Part shown: positions 1 through 10,016 of the stretch, piece by piece
How positions within the stretch are numbered: the first letter of the stretch is position 1
How the letters are laid out: each line of letters starts with the position of its first letter
Assembly (NCBI GenBank): GCA_021234155.1
Contig: JAJEKV010000014.1
Span: forward strand, 4,979,563-5,043,562
Reading direction: 5' to 3'
Length of the DNA stretch: 64,000 nucleotides
Source of the DNA: Isoetes taiwanensis
Lineage: Eukaryota > Streptophyta > Lycopodiopsida > Isoetales > Isoetaceae
The notes under the pieces: model-generated
The model's input: the letters and a program-made list of their open reading frames with translations, nothing else
Told to the model about the DNA's origin: nothing
Database searches by the model: none
Made by a program: the position numbers and the translations under genes

Positions 1-1053
1 AAAGGCTCAAGCATGCCAAGGTGGCTCAAATATGCCACCTAGGCTCCAACATGCCAAGGTGGCTCAAACATGCCACGTAAGCTCCAACATGCCACCTATG
101 ATTCACCACATGATTCACCACATGATTCACCAAATGCACCACATGATTCACCACATGCACCATTTGCATCACCAAACATGTTGGTCAATGAAAGTCAAAC
201 ATGTAACAAAGGTCATGTAAAGGCTCAAGCATGCCAAGGTGGCTCAAATATGCCACCTAGGCTCCAACATGCCAAGGTGGCTCAAACATGCCACGTAAGC
301 TCCAACATGCCACCTATGATTCACCACATGATTCACCAAATGCACCACATGATTCACCACATGCACCATTTGCATCACCAAACATGTTGGTCAATGAAAG
401 TCAAACATGTAACAAAGGTCATGTAAAGGCTCAAGCATGCCAAGGTGGCTCAAATATGCCACCTAGGCTCCAACATGCCAAGGTGGCTCAAACATGCCAC
501 GTAAGCTCCAACATCCCACCTATGATTCACCACATGATTCACCAAATGCACCACATGATTCACCACATGCACCATTTGCATCACCAAACATGTTGGTCAA
601 TGAAAGTCAAACATGTAACAAAGGTCATGTAAAGGCTCAAGCATGCCAAGGTGGCTCAAATATGCCACCTAGGCTCCAACATGCCAAGGTGGCTCAAACA
701 TGCCACGTAAGCTCCAACATGCCACCTATGATTCACCACATGATTCACCAAATGCACCACATGATTCACCACATGCACCATTTGCATCACCAAACATGTT
801 GGTCAATGAAAGTCAAACATGTAACAAAGGTCATGTAAAGGCTCAAGCATGCCAAGGTGGCTCAAATATGCCACCTAGGCTCCAACATGCCAAGGTGACT
901 CAAACATGCCACATAAGCTCCAACATGCCACCTATGATTCACCACATGATTCACCACATGATTCACCGAATGCACCACATGATTCACCACATACACCATT
1001 TGCATCACCACATCTATCACGACATGTATCACCACATTGTCATGAATCTTTGA
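1..1053. repeat. 206-bp tandem repeat, five copies
   Basis: The phrase AAAGGCTCAAGCATGCC recurs at 1, 219, 425, 631 and 837, giving periods of 218, 206, 206 and 206 bp. The first and last copies each carry one extra 12-bp subunit of the type CATGATTCACCA, which is itself repeated inside every unit together with CATGCACCATTTG. Several frames stay open on both strands, giving His/Met-rich translations, but 206 is not a multiple of 3, so the frame changes at each copy. This is better read as satellite or minisatellite DNA than as a gene. The last copy diverges after about 1010. Confidence 0.95.
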
Positions 1054-1387
1054 ATACATCAATTTCTTCTGGAGATTTGAACTCCACCAGAGTGTTGCTC
1101 TGGTCAGCCAGAAAAGTCTATTGTATACAATAGTATACAACAATGTACATTAGAGTGTCAATGAAAGAATAGGTTACAAGAATAACCTCTTTGGTTACAA
1201 TAATACAAACATGTGATTACAAGTAAAGATCTATTGATCTGTCAACCTCAGCTTCATTACTAGAGCAACTGTGCTTCACAACATCAATCATCATTCTGCG
1301 CGTGTCCAACAGCTCGCCACTAGAAATTGGTACACCACTCAACAAAAACATATCGGGCCTCACATTGGATGAGTAATACCTTCAAAT
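1054..1387. other. unassigned spacer
   Basis: AT-rich sequence after the tandem array. I see no coding signal or recognisable repeat here. Confidence 0.5.
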
Positions 1388-1891
1388 TTACGAACTCACC
1401 TTGCATTGGGATAGTATGTCCAAGTCTCGCATTACTGCAGCCACAACTTTCTTTACAAAGACACATATAGCAGGACCACACGACCAGCAATCAGACTGAG
1501 TGGGGAAACTTGTAATTTTCTTGTGGCGCAGCTTTATGGTGCTTGGGAATTTTGTGTTTGCATCCTCAACAAAACTCATGACAAAGCTCGGAGCCCTTGT
1601 ACATTTCTAGGCTTTGTCAAAATGGTACACACCGGGTGACATTTAACCGGGCTGACCTCCAAGACCTACAATGACATACACCGCCCAAAGGTCAGCGATA
1701 ACATCTTTGGCGTAATGGTACACATTCTCGAAATTGCAAGTTCCGGGTTCAACAGTTTGTCCTTTGAAGCAAGCTCGCTCGACAAAGAATGTGTAAATGA
1801 GCGGATCCATGAAATGGAACCTCTGTTCCATGTCATGCTTGATGCGTAATTGGTGCATACACCGCCAAAGTCCAAAGGTCCGGTAAAACAA
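1388..1891 (-). pseudogene. Ulp1-like (C48) cysteine protease domain, degraded
   Basis: One minus-strand frame runs through the stretch and is broken by two in-frame stops, after GLGGQPG and after YHFDKA. It shows the order expected of a Ulp1/SENP SUMO-protease catalytic domain: an LIYTFFVERAC-type helix, then DLWAVYVIVGLG where the family has His-Trp, then VYHFDKA with the catalytic Asp position, then PTQSDCWSCGPAICVFV with Gln and the nucleophilic Cys. The catalytic His position is read as Leu. A GTGAGT-type donor follows the domain near 1390, so this was probably one exon of a larger gene. Ulp1 domains occur both in host desumoylating enzymes and as cargo in plant DNA transposons. The two stops and the lost His argue for a dead copy. 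The FCP1-like remnant lies upstream on the same strand. Confidence 0.6.
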
Positions 1892-2415
1892 GATGATTTA
1901 AGAAACAATAGAAGACTTCAAATCTGAGTTGTTTACATTAAATTACTAACATCATGAAGAAATGGACTATCCTGTCACTGAACCAATCCCTACTTTTCTC
2001 CAATATTCTGATTGCCTCTTCATCAAGCACAAGAGGCTCCTGCTGTCCTTTAAACACTTCAAGTGGCAAGTGTTCTGGTCGGATGTGCGCTCTTAACACT
2101 GCAGGTCCTCGTCTTTGGGTGGTGTAAGTTTACATTCAAAGAAATGGAAGATCATTGAAAACCTTGAGGAACATTGAAATAGCCAAGAAATGAACAATTG
2201 AAGTAAAACTTTGTTTATATTAAAAAGTCAAGAGAGGTTACATCATATACACAATAATAGTAGTTTTATGTTTTTTCATCATATTAATACAAATTTGACT
2301 CTCAGTGTCAAACATATTCAGCATTTTGTTGCTTTCGACATAACTTTGCACATTCCCTGCCTTGAAAGAACCCCTCGAAGCCAAACCTTTAGATCATTCA
2401 TGAGGAAATTGCCAT
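1892..2415. other. spacer between two minus-strand remnants
   Basis: AT-rich. The frame of the FCP1-like gene continues recognisably past its stop for about 30 codons (about 2415 down to 2320), with MANFLMNDLKVWL-like sequence. No other signal is seen. Confidence 0.4.
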
Positions 2416-3565
2416 CTACTCGTCGGGCTCCAAATTGCTTGGACAGATCATGGTGTTTGGCTCATTGAGGTACCCTTTGTATCTGCTGTCATCAATGAGA
2501 AGCACGTTCTCTTTTGTGAAACCTGAAAATTCGTCGTAGACCTTTTTGAGGTGCTTCAAAAAAATTGGCTTTTTACTGTTAAATAAATTTGTGTTGGTAC
2601 ACTGATCCTGATTCCATATGAACTTGAATTTGTCCTTCTGTTTCGTCAATGCTCCCTTAACTATGATTCTCAAGTTTTGAGCCTGCAGGCTGGACCAAAG
2701 TGCTATATGAAAATTCTGACTGCACCAATCTATGAACTCGGCCCAGCCTGGTCTAGTTACTACCCACTTGGTTCTGTTAAGTGTGATCAACTTAACACCA
2801 TCTTCTTTGGCAGTGGGTAGTAACTCACTCTTGCCATAGCTTCTACCCAGAACTCCATTGTAGTAAAAAACAAGCAGGATTGGGCTTAACCTTGTAGTAT
2901 TCTGCATGGACAGTTGGTGCGGTGGTTGGAAACTTCGCTTCAAATTTCTTGGTGCGAGGGGTGGAAATTTCTGCTTCATCTCTTTCGTGCGGGGGCTGGA
3001 AACTTCTGCTTCAGAATGTCTTGGAGGTGTCTTTTGCTTGGAATTCTGCTCTTGCTTTTTCTCTGAGACACTTCCAGCTGCAAAAATTTAACAGATTCGG
3101 TAACTATATGGGTCAAATTAAAAAGAAGACAGGCACAAAAGGTTGGAAGTTACCTTGTGACTTACATTCACCGAACGATTTGTTCAGATCATAACCCCGA
3201 TACATCTGGCGATTTGGCGGTTGGTGTGGAGCATGACTTAATGCATCTGCTGATCTGGCAGATTGTTGTCCAGTTGGAGCACCTACTGGAGCTTGACTTG
3301 ATGCACCTACTGATTTGTTGACATCTACTGATTTGTCCGAGTTTCTGTAACTTGATGCATCTTCTGGTTTGCCCGAGTTTCTATCTGTGTCTAATGCTTT
3401 CGAAGGGGTGTGAGTGTCTTGTCCCCCTACCTGACCACATTGTACCTCTATATCTACAAAGTAGGGATGAAGAAGTAAGCTACATATCCCAATTGCATCA
3501 AACAAGACTTGGTTACCTTTGAGGGTAGAAAATAATTCCCTTTTTGGTGTGCTATATGGACTCAC
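2416..3565 (-). pseudogene. FCP1/NIF-like HAD phosphatase domain gene, catalytic Asp lost
   Basis: Two exons can be joined. A hydrophilic, Ser/Asp/Lys-rich exon ends at 3154 with a GTAACT donor. A 76-bp intron ends in TTTTTGCAG, and the exon from 3077 carries the phosphatase domain. The domain matches the plant NLI-interacting-factor (FCP1 homology) family: a motif I region read as LLVFYYNGVLG, then RPGWAEFIDWCSQNF, ALWSS (motif II Ser), WNQDQCT, KPIFLKHL (motif Lys) and LLIDDS (motif III Asp-Asp). The family has Asp where the first Tyr of FYYNGV stands. One base change (GAC to TAC) would remove this nucleophile, so phosphatase activity is unlikely. The stop at 2416-2418 interrupts a frame that continues in family-like sequence. 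Upstream exons may lie in the coiled-coil stretch near 4840-5109. It is either a decayed host gene or transposon cargo. Confidence 0.65.
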
Positions 3566-3698
3566 AAAGTCATTGCCACCAGTATGAACATTAGACCTGA
3601 ATTAGTAAATCCGGCACCATGCTCTGCAAACACGGAATTGAATCACAATTGATTGTAACTATGCTTTGGTTTTTAACTAAGCTCCGGACTTTTTTTAC

Positions 3699-3812
3699 TC
3701 TCTTTTTACGATGTTCCTGTTTTTATATATCTAAAGTGTCCCCAAAATGAGCGCGGCGATCTCATCCCGAGGGCACTTTAGATACAAAAAACAGGGAGAA
3801 GCAAAAAGAGAC
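3699..3812. repeat. hairpin (foldback) copy 1
   Basis: Long imperfect palindrome. The left arm contains CCTGTTTTTATATATCTAAA and the right arm contains its near-complement ending AAAAAACAGG. The loop is around GCGCGGCGAT, and the outer arms extend into CTCTTTTT / AAAAAGAG. Confidence 0.8.
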
Positions 3813-3877
3813 TAAGCCAGCCGGGATGGAAGAGACTAAGCCGGGATGAAAGATTGCTATCTTGTTTTATGTCGGGC

Positions 3878-4000
3878 TTACTCCCCTTTTCGAGTTTCTG
3901 CTTGATGTATCTAATTAAGCCACCTAAAATGAGTGAGCGACCTCATTCTAGGGGGCAAATTAGACACATCAAACAGGACAAACGAAAGAGACTAAGCCAG
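3878..4000. repeat. hairpin (foldback) copy 2
   Basis: Same palindrome type. The left arm holds TGATGTATCTAATTAAGCC and CCTAAAATGAG, the right arm CTCATTCTAGGGGGC and AAATTAGACACATCA. Outer ends read GGCTTA / CTAAGCC. Confidence 0.8.
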
Positions 4001-4092
4001 CCAGGATGAAAGAGACTAAGCAAAAGAGACTAAGCCAGCTAGGATGGAAGAGACTAAGCCGGGATGAAAGATTGCTATCTTGTTTTATGTCG

Positions 4093-4218
4093 GGCTTACC
4101 CCTTTTTAAGTTTCACTTCTTTTTGTATCTAATTAAGCCACCTAAAATGAGTGAGCGACCTCATCCTAGGGGGCAAATTAGATACAAACAAATAGGACAA
4201 ACGAAAAGAGACTAAGCC
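4093..4218. repeat. hairpin (foldback) copy 3
   Basis: Closest relative of copy 2 (TTTTTGTATCTAATTAAGCC against GGGGGCAAATTAGATACAAA). The intervening text GAGACTAAGCC...GGGATGAAAGATTGC is also duplicated, so the three hairpins lie in a roughly 180-215-bp tandem arrangement. Confidence 0.8.
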
Positions 4219-4839
4219 GTGGTGAAAGATTAAGAAGTCCACTAATCCTAATTGGGATCCGCCCCTTACATCGGGCCCTTAGCATGTAAACTAAGCTACC
4301 TATAAGTGCTCACCTGTAAGTGCCTCAAGTAGCTTGAAGTTGCTTTTGATCCTCCCTACTCACACCTAAGGCTTGTACCCATCTTTGTAGAAAATTCATG
4401 ACAAAGAATTCTCAATGCAATGTTGATTACAAATCCCGCAAAGTGAACATAAATTTGTCAATGAGAATATAATTATACTAAGCACTTCGGAATTTTGTTA
4501 TGAAGTACCTCAAGAGGCCGAAAGCGGATGGAAGATGGTATTGGTGACTGCATTCAAGAATCAAAGTTGGTAGTGGTTTCCCCATCCACCGGAGGATCTT
4601 GCCACGTAATGGACAGCCACTACCATAATCTTCACCTTATCAAGGTGCGAAGTAGTGGATCCAAGACAAATAAAGGAAGACGGTCCTTGCAAGATGAAAC
4701 CTCTCTAACCTTGGTTCCAAAGACTTTCAATGTTTGTTGTCCCCGGGCCGACACCGGTTAAGCTCCTCGATTTTTGTGCGCTCAAGTTACGTAATAGTTC
4801 CTTCCACTCACGACCTCGTATCTTGGCATATAGCCCGAA
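4219..4839. other. unassigned sequence
   Basis: Short open frames exist on both strands (for example 4528-4761, plus) but none shows a recognisable domain. Confidence 0.4.
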
Positions 4840-5109
4840 TCACCGCCCCGCACGACTTGGTTTATCCTTAATCATTCCTTCCCATTTTTTTAAATCTTTA
4901 TTCGTCTTCTCGGTCTGGAACTCAAGTTGCTGAACCTTCATTTGTAGCACCTGCAGGCTTTGATCACAAGTTTGCAACCTTGCCTTACACTGAATCACTT
5001 CTGATCTTGTAGAGTTGATCCATTCTCCCAGTGTCCTGTTGAATTCAACTGGAAAGTAATCCAAGGTTAGTACCACATGACACAACAGGCACCACTTTAC
5101 ACACCACAA
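4840..5109 (-). CDS. coiled-coil exon remnant, unknown protein
   Basis: The minus-strand frame encodes a Glu/Lys/Gln-rich stretch (EWINSTRSEVIQCKARLQTC followed by LQVLQMKVQQLEFQTEKT) with heptad-like Leu/Val spacing, so a short coiled coil is likely. No family is recognised. It lies upstream, on the same strand, of the FCP1-like and Ulp1-like remnants and could be an earlier exon of the same decayed gene. That link is inference only. Confidence 0.35.
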   Translation of the reverse strand: MWCVKWCLLCHVVLTLDYFPVEFNRTLGEWINSTRSEVIQCKARLQTCDQSLQVLQMKVQQLEFQTEKTNKDLKKWEGMIKDKPSRAGR

Positions 5110-5640
5110 ATTCCATCATGACAAACTTTGCACCACAAATGGCGTCATATTCACCACATGTGGTGTGGCATGTGGCACCAAACTGGTGCCACATGCCACA
5201 CCATATATGGCACCACAATGCACCCAAGGCACCACATATGGCAATCCATTACTTCGCACCACAAATGGCGTCAAAGACACCACATGTGGTGCAAAATGTG
5301 GATCCATAGTGGTGCCACATTAGACACCACATGTGGCACCACAATGCACAGAAGGCACCACATCCGGCAGGCATCCACCACCCCATATGTGGCAGATAGC
5401 GTGGTGCAATATTTAGCGCAGCAGTTGGCACCACATATGGCAGACAATCCACCATTCACAAGTATCACCATATCTAACATCACATATGACACTAAGTATA
5501 GAAACATATGGAAGCCAATTCACTATTCAGAAAAGGTACCACGTTTGGTACTATATGTGACACTACATATGCTATAAACTACATTATTAACATATAATTG
5601 GCACCATATGACTATCCTGTAACACATTTGGAGCTACATA
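5080..5640. repeat. degenerate CACCACATGTGG-type array
   Basis: Dozens of short variants of GGCACCACATATGGCACCAC occur with irregular spacing, mixing CACATGTG and CATATG palindromic cores. Open frames in several registers on both strands are a by-product of the low complexity. Confidence 0.85.
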
Positions 5641-6189
5641 CTACTGTGAACTGAAATTATCCACCACAACTCGAAAACTAGCAAAGACAAATTTCCTACA
5701 CATAACTTACAACACACCCAAATGAAGAAGTAAGTGGTGTACACGATTGTTCAAGCTTGCTGACCTTCTTTGGAAAATAACAGGTTCCAATATTAAATTG
5801 CATCATATGGTGGTTCCGGAAAAGAAGAGGGTTGAAAAGTACCTATTTTTTCGATTGATTTTCCCCAGATTCTTCTTACAGACTTGAGGAGGCTTGAATT
5901 GTGGCCTAGTCATTTCAAGAGAGGAAGCATCATCCGTGGCATGTTGCTCGCTTCCTCACTATTTGAAATGCTTGCATTCTTCCTCTTCGTTGGGACGGAG
6001 AGGCTTCAGACTCTTTTTCTCTTAACTGCTACCGAAACTCAACCCGGTTTATTTCTTTTCCTTTTGTGTGAAGGTAATACGCAATAGCCATAGTCCAGTG
6101 AGGAGGCCATGCCTCCCCCGGCACACTTCACGCCTGTGATTTTTTTGTAAAGGCACATATATTCATTATACCTCTCCTTGCTCGATTCT
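5641..6189. other. unassigned sequence
   Basis: Contains a short plus-strand frame (5884-6087) without a recognisable domain. Nothing else supported. Confidence 0.35.
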
Positions 6190-6400
6190 TCAACCTTTGC
6201 ATGATGAAACAAAACAATATTCTAAACAACAGAAATCATGGGCATCCCCGAATCTAGAATGCAACCCACCAGTGAAGTGGATTTTCCTAATACTTTCGGT
6301 CCCCAAACAGACTTCGATTTCTTCTTGTGTGGCGTAATGCTTTTCTTGCCCAGACATTTCCTTGTAGGTGTATCCCGTGGCATTCAAGTCCGGTATGATC
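6190..6400 (-). CDS. short unrecognised coding remnant
   Basis: The minus-strand frame reads PDLNATGYTYKEMSGQEKHY then EIEVCLGTESIRKIHFTGGL, a composition that looks protein-like rather than random. It is open upstream to about 6480. No family is recognised. It may belong to the same decayed minus-strand locus as the remnants at 1.4-5.1 kb. Confidence 0.3.
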
Positions 6401-6437
6401 GAGCCATTTAAATGATCGATCTTCTTGCCGAAATCAA

Positions 6438-6552
6438 AATGGTCTTGCGGATTAAGGGAGCGTGATCGAGTTTTTGAGGGAAAATGAACATTTAGAATCG
6501 AAAATGGTCTTGCTTGATTAAGGGAGCGTGATCGAGTTTTTGAGGGAAATGA
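6438..6552. repeat. two-copy direct repeat
   Basis: AAATGGTCTTGCGGATTAAGG...GATCGAGTTTTTGAGGG is present twice, about 62 bp apart. Confidence 0.8.
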
Positions 6553-7621
6553 TCGTGTACATTGCTGAATAAGCCTGAATAAGACTGAAAGGACAAAATT
6601 TTGAATAAGTAATCATGTGTATTTTTGAAAAAATAACTGCCTCTCCCACTACAAATTCGGTAGTTCCCACCACACTTAGCACCCAAAAATGTGGTGCTAA
6701 AATGCACGTTTTTGTTCCACTACAACATGCTTTCACCCTAATAGATGGGGCCAGTCATATAGCTCTGCTTTATAGCTGTTAATCTGCATCGAATAAAGTG
6801 ACTCCTACCAGGGTAAATTTTAAGGGTCCTAAATGTTTTTCTATTCAAATTAAGGTCGGCTAAACCTATTGAAAATAAAAGTTCATAAATTTTTATTGGG
6901 CGAAATTTGATAAAATAAAACCCTTTAATTATCTTCCCACTTGGCTAAAATGTAGAATTTATATGATATGAAATTCTTATATTGGCAAATTTTTCTTGGT
7001 TGGTGGCTAAAGTGCAACTATTTTAACTTCAAATTCTGAGCACTCCTTACCACATGAATGACAAATGATTCAATATGCTTCCATTACAAAACAACAACAA
7101 AGATTCAAAGTACAATGCATAAGGAGCAAATAATACCATTTGAGAGAACACACGTATTATGTCGGGGTCAAATGCATCTAAATGGCTAACTTGGTGCATA
7201 GAGCCCTTTGAGATCAACAATTGCAAGAATAAAACACTATTACTTAGAGCTTAAAATGCTCATTACATAACATTCCTCATAATCTTTAACCTAAACGACT
7301 TATAGATTCAAATTCAATATCCATCAAAGCATGATTGATATAGATAATGACGATTCCTAAGTTAAAGAGGTCCCTGAATGGATTCAACATGGCTATTTGA
7401 ATTGATCAGGGTGCATCTAATCAGCTTCAAAGATGGCGATTTACTATGCCATGATGTAGCCAATCCTGGCTAAACTCTAGGTGTCCAAATTTTTTTCCCT
7501 TTTGGAATGGCTAAATTGTTTTCTCTCTAAAAAATGAGCTTTATTAACTTTAGCCACAAAATTTGATTAAAGGTCTAAAAAATAGCCATTTGGCGAATTT
7601 TAGCCACTCTTTAATACCCTG
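6553..7621. other. AT-rich spacer
   Basis: No coding or repeat signal recognised apart from scattered TGGCTAAA motifs. Confidence 0.4.
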
Positions 7622-10016
7622 GACTCCTACCCCACAATCACTCGCAACCGAATGGAAGTGTCCCAGTATATGTGGTAGTGGGAAACTCTATGCTCAGGTA
7701 CTTGTACTACCTCCACATTTTGCCCCTGATAAGTGAAGGAGGGAAGCCTTGGCTGGCATGAAGACGAGACAAGTAAGACCTTAGTCTTCGCTAAATTGAC
7801 CCTCATTCCAATGGCCCGATAGAAAGTATCCAGGGCATGTAGGTGCTGCTGCATGACTCCTGGGTTGTGGCTAGGAGGTCAACATCATCTTTGTATATGA
7901 GCTGCCTGATGATCTGGTGCACAAGCTGAAATCCGTCACCCTGTGATCGGTAAGCAACCCCTCCAATTGGACAATATAGAGGTCAAACAATGTTGGAGAG
8001 AGCAGGCATCCCTGGCGGATACCAATCTACTGTTGATTGGTTGTCCTGTTGGTGTCAGTCAGCCGAAACATGTCTTATAGAGTCTATATACCACATTTTG
8101 CAAGCCTACAGGGGCACCCAACTGTTTTAGTATTTCCCATAACGTTTCTTGAGGCACCAAAAGCCTTTGCAAAGTCGACGAAGCAGTAGTAGAGATCCTG
8201 CCAACGGTTCCTGTTGTCCTCAATCAAGGTCCGAGTGTGGAATATATGATCAATGTTGCAGTGCCAGGGCTTGAATCCTACATGTGTGATCCTCCGCCCA
8301 CATTGTCATTTGTTGTTCAAGGATGATGACCATCAATTTTGCAAAGAGTGAACTGACCTTGATTGTTCTGTAGTTGGCTAGGCTGTGTGGGTCTCCTGCC
8401 TTATAGATGTGAATTACCCTGCTAGTCGGGCAAAATTATGATGGTGACATGCAAAAAAATGCAACCCCAGCACTCTCTTCAGCACCATGCACCTATTATT
8501 CTACCATATTACTTCATTTGTCATTCATTAAAGATGTTACACGTTTCTAATGATTACCTAATTACCACCTGCTAGCATCATGTGCACTCTAAACAAGCTA
8601 CCATATGGGGTGCTATATGAGTGTTGTCAGCATGTGTCCGGATGCCTGCTTTTACACCCCACCAACATACTTTTGCCCAGTGTTCCACTGTTGGAAAAAT
8701 CCTTCATGTAATGCCCTATTGAATAGTGCAGTACTATTGGTAGTCTCGCCCATTTGAGCAGCTCTGCTTGCATGACGTCCAAGTCTGCTGCCTTGCCATT
8801 GATGAGACACTGCAGACCTTGAGTGCCATCCGCCTCTGAGATTTTCAAGGTCGGGTCCCTCTGTGGAGGCACCTTTGCTCGGACCTCAGAAAGATCATAG
8901 AGCTGGTGTAAATATTTGGCTTGGATTGATATTTCTTGCAGGCTACATAGGTTTGCTCAACACTATTCTCCAGAATGTCCTGGGATACCTGTCCAGGAGG
9001 TAAAACATTGAGGTCTTCCATGGGCGGCTTCTGCTAGAGCATCTCTCTATTGTTGTAGCGTGAAGAGCTCCAGAATTCCCTCTAAGTCGACTACTTGCAT
9101 TTGGGAATAAGCCCCAGCATTGTCGTAATCCAACCACAACTGAGGTAAGCGGAGGGTTGGGTCATATGTAGTCCGAGCATACTGCAAATCCACGTGGAGA
9201 AAAAGTAGTAGATGATCCGAGTCAGTCTTTTGGTCTCTACCCACTCGAAGTCTGGCGATCTTGTTTACCCACCAGCAAATAATCCATGAGCCTAGAGTCG
9301 CCTCCCTAATTTTCCTGCCTGCAGGTGTAGCCACTTGATAATATGGCCATTGTGCCAAACCATTGCAGATGACTAAGTCAAAGGTGTTGCACATCTAAAG
9401 CAATTGCCGGCCATGTTGTGTAACCTGGTGAGCTCCATCGACTGATGTCCGTAACCAAGTAGTCTCTCAGGTAAGAGTTGCAGCGCGTCTTCCACCATCG
9501 GATCAAACTTCATAAGCTATTCTATTCCTATGCATACATTGAAATCTTCTAGCAGCATAACCCAGCCCAACTATCTGTACAACTGTATGCCATCACATAG
9601 ATCGACATACAGATTCAATCTATCCACATTTATGTTATTACGATAGAAGTTGGACCTACATGCAAAAAGCAGCACGCTATCAGAAAAAGGCTACCGCAAC
9701 TGTGGTTCTGCACTGATGATGCCAGGCTTATGTGGTAGTAGCAGGCGACACCCCCATGTCCCCCTTTGCCTGTATACTAATTGAACAATGAGTAATACTG
9801 ATATGCTGGTAGGTTGGGCATCATATGCCCAGCGTATTCCTTGGTTTCCTTACAGAAAATGAGGTCCATGCCTGTGGCGATGGAGTTGAGAGTATCTCCC
9901 TTCTGCCAAGGATAGCCCCTCCAGTTCCAGGAGACCATATGCAAGCGTTGTCCCTCTTTGATGGCCCAGTTCGGCAGCACCAGCAAGGGGGCAACATCTA
10001 CATGCTGAAACACCAA
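7622..10016 (-). mobile_element. degraded LINE (endonuclease plus reverse transcriptase)
   Basis: Read on the minus strand, fragments appear in L1-type order. The endonuclease start is MVSWNWRGYPWQKGD with FCKETKEYAG (9777-10016). The later endonuclease part has DSDHLLL (9047-9394). A linker has INGKAADLDVMQAELLKWA (8627-8872). RT motifs follow: DLYYCFVDFAKAFGAS near 8170, IGIRQGCLLSPTLFDLY near 8000, and IYKDDVDLL near 7890, where most elements have YADD. The end is VNLAKTKVLL (7627-7854). Frames shift repeatedly and stops interrupt them, so the element is dead. It stops before the C-terminal zinc-finger part that is present in the related fragment at 21905-23160. Confidence 0.8.

Noticed and set aside
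1-1053. CRISPR array
   Set aside because: Repeats are contiguous and 206 bp long with no unique spacers, and the window is eukaryotic.
32-1133. Series of His/Met-rich open frames
   Set aside because: They arise from the 206-bp tandem repeat, change frame each copy and exist on both strands.
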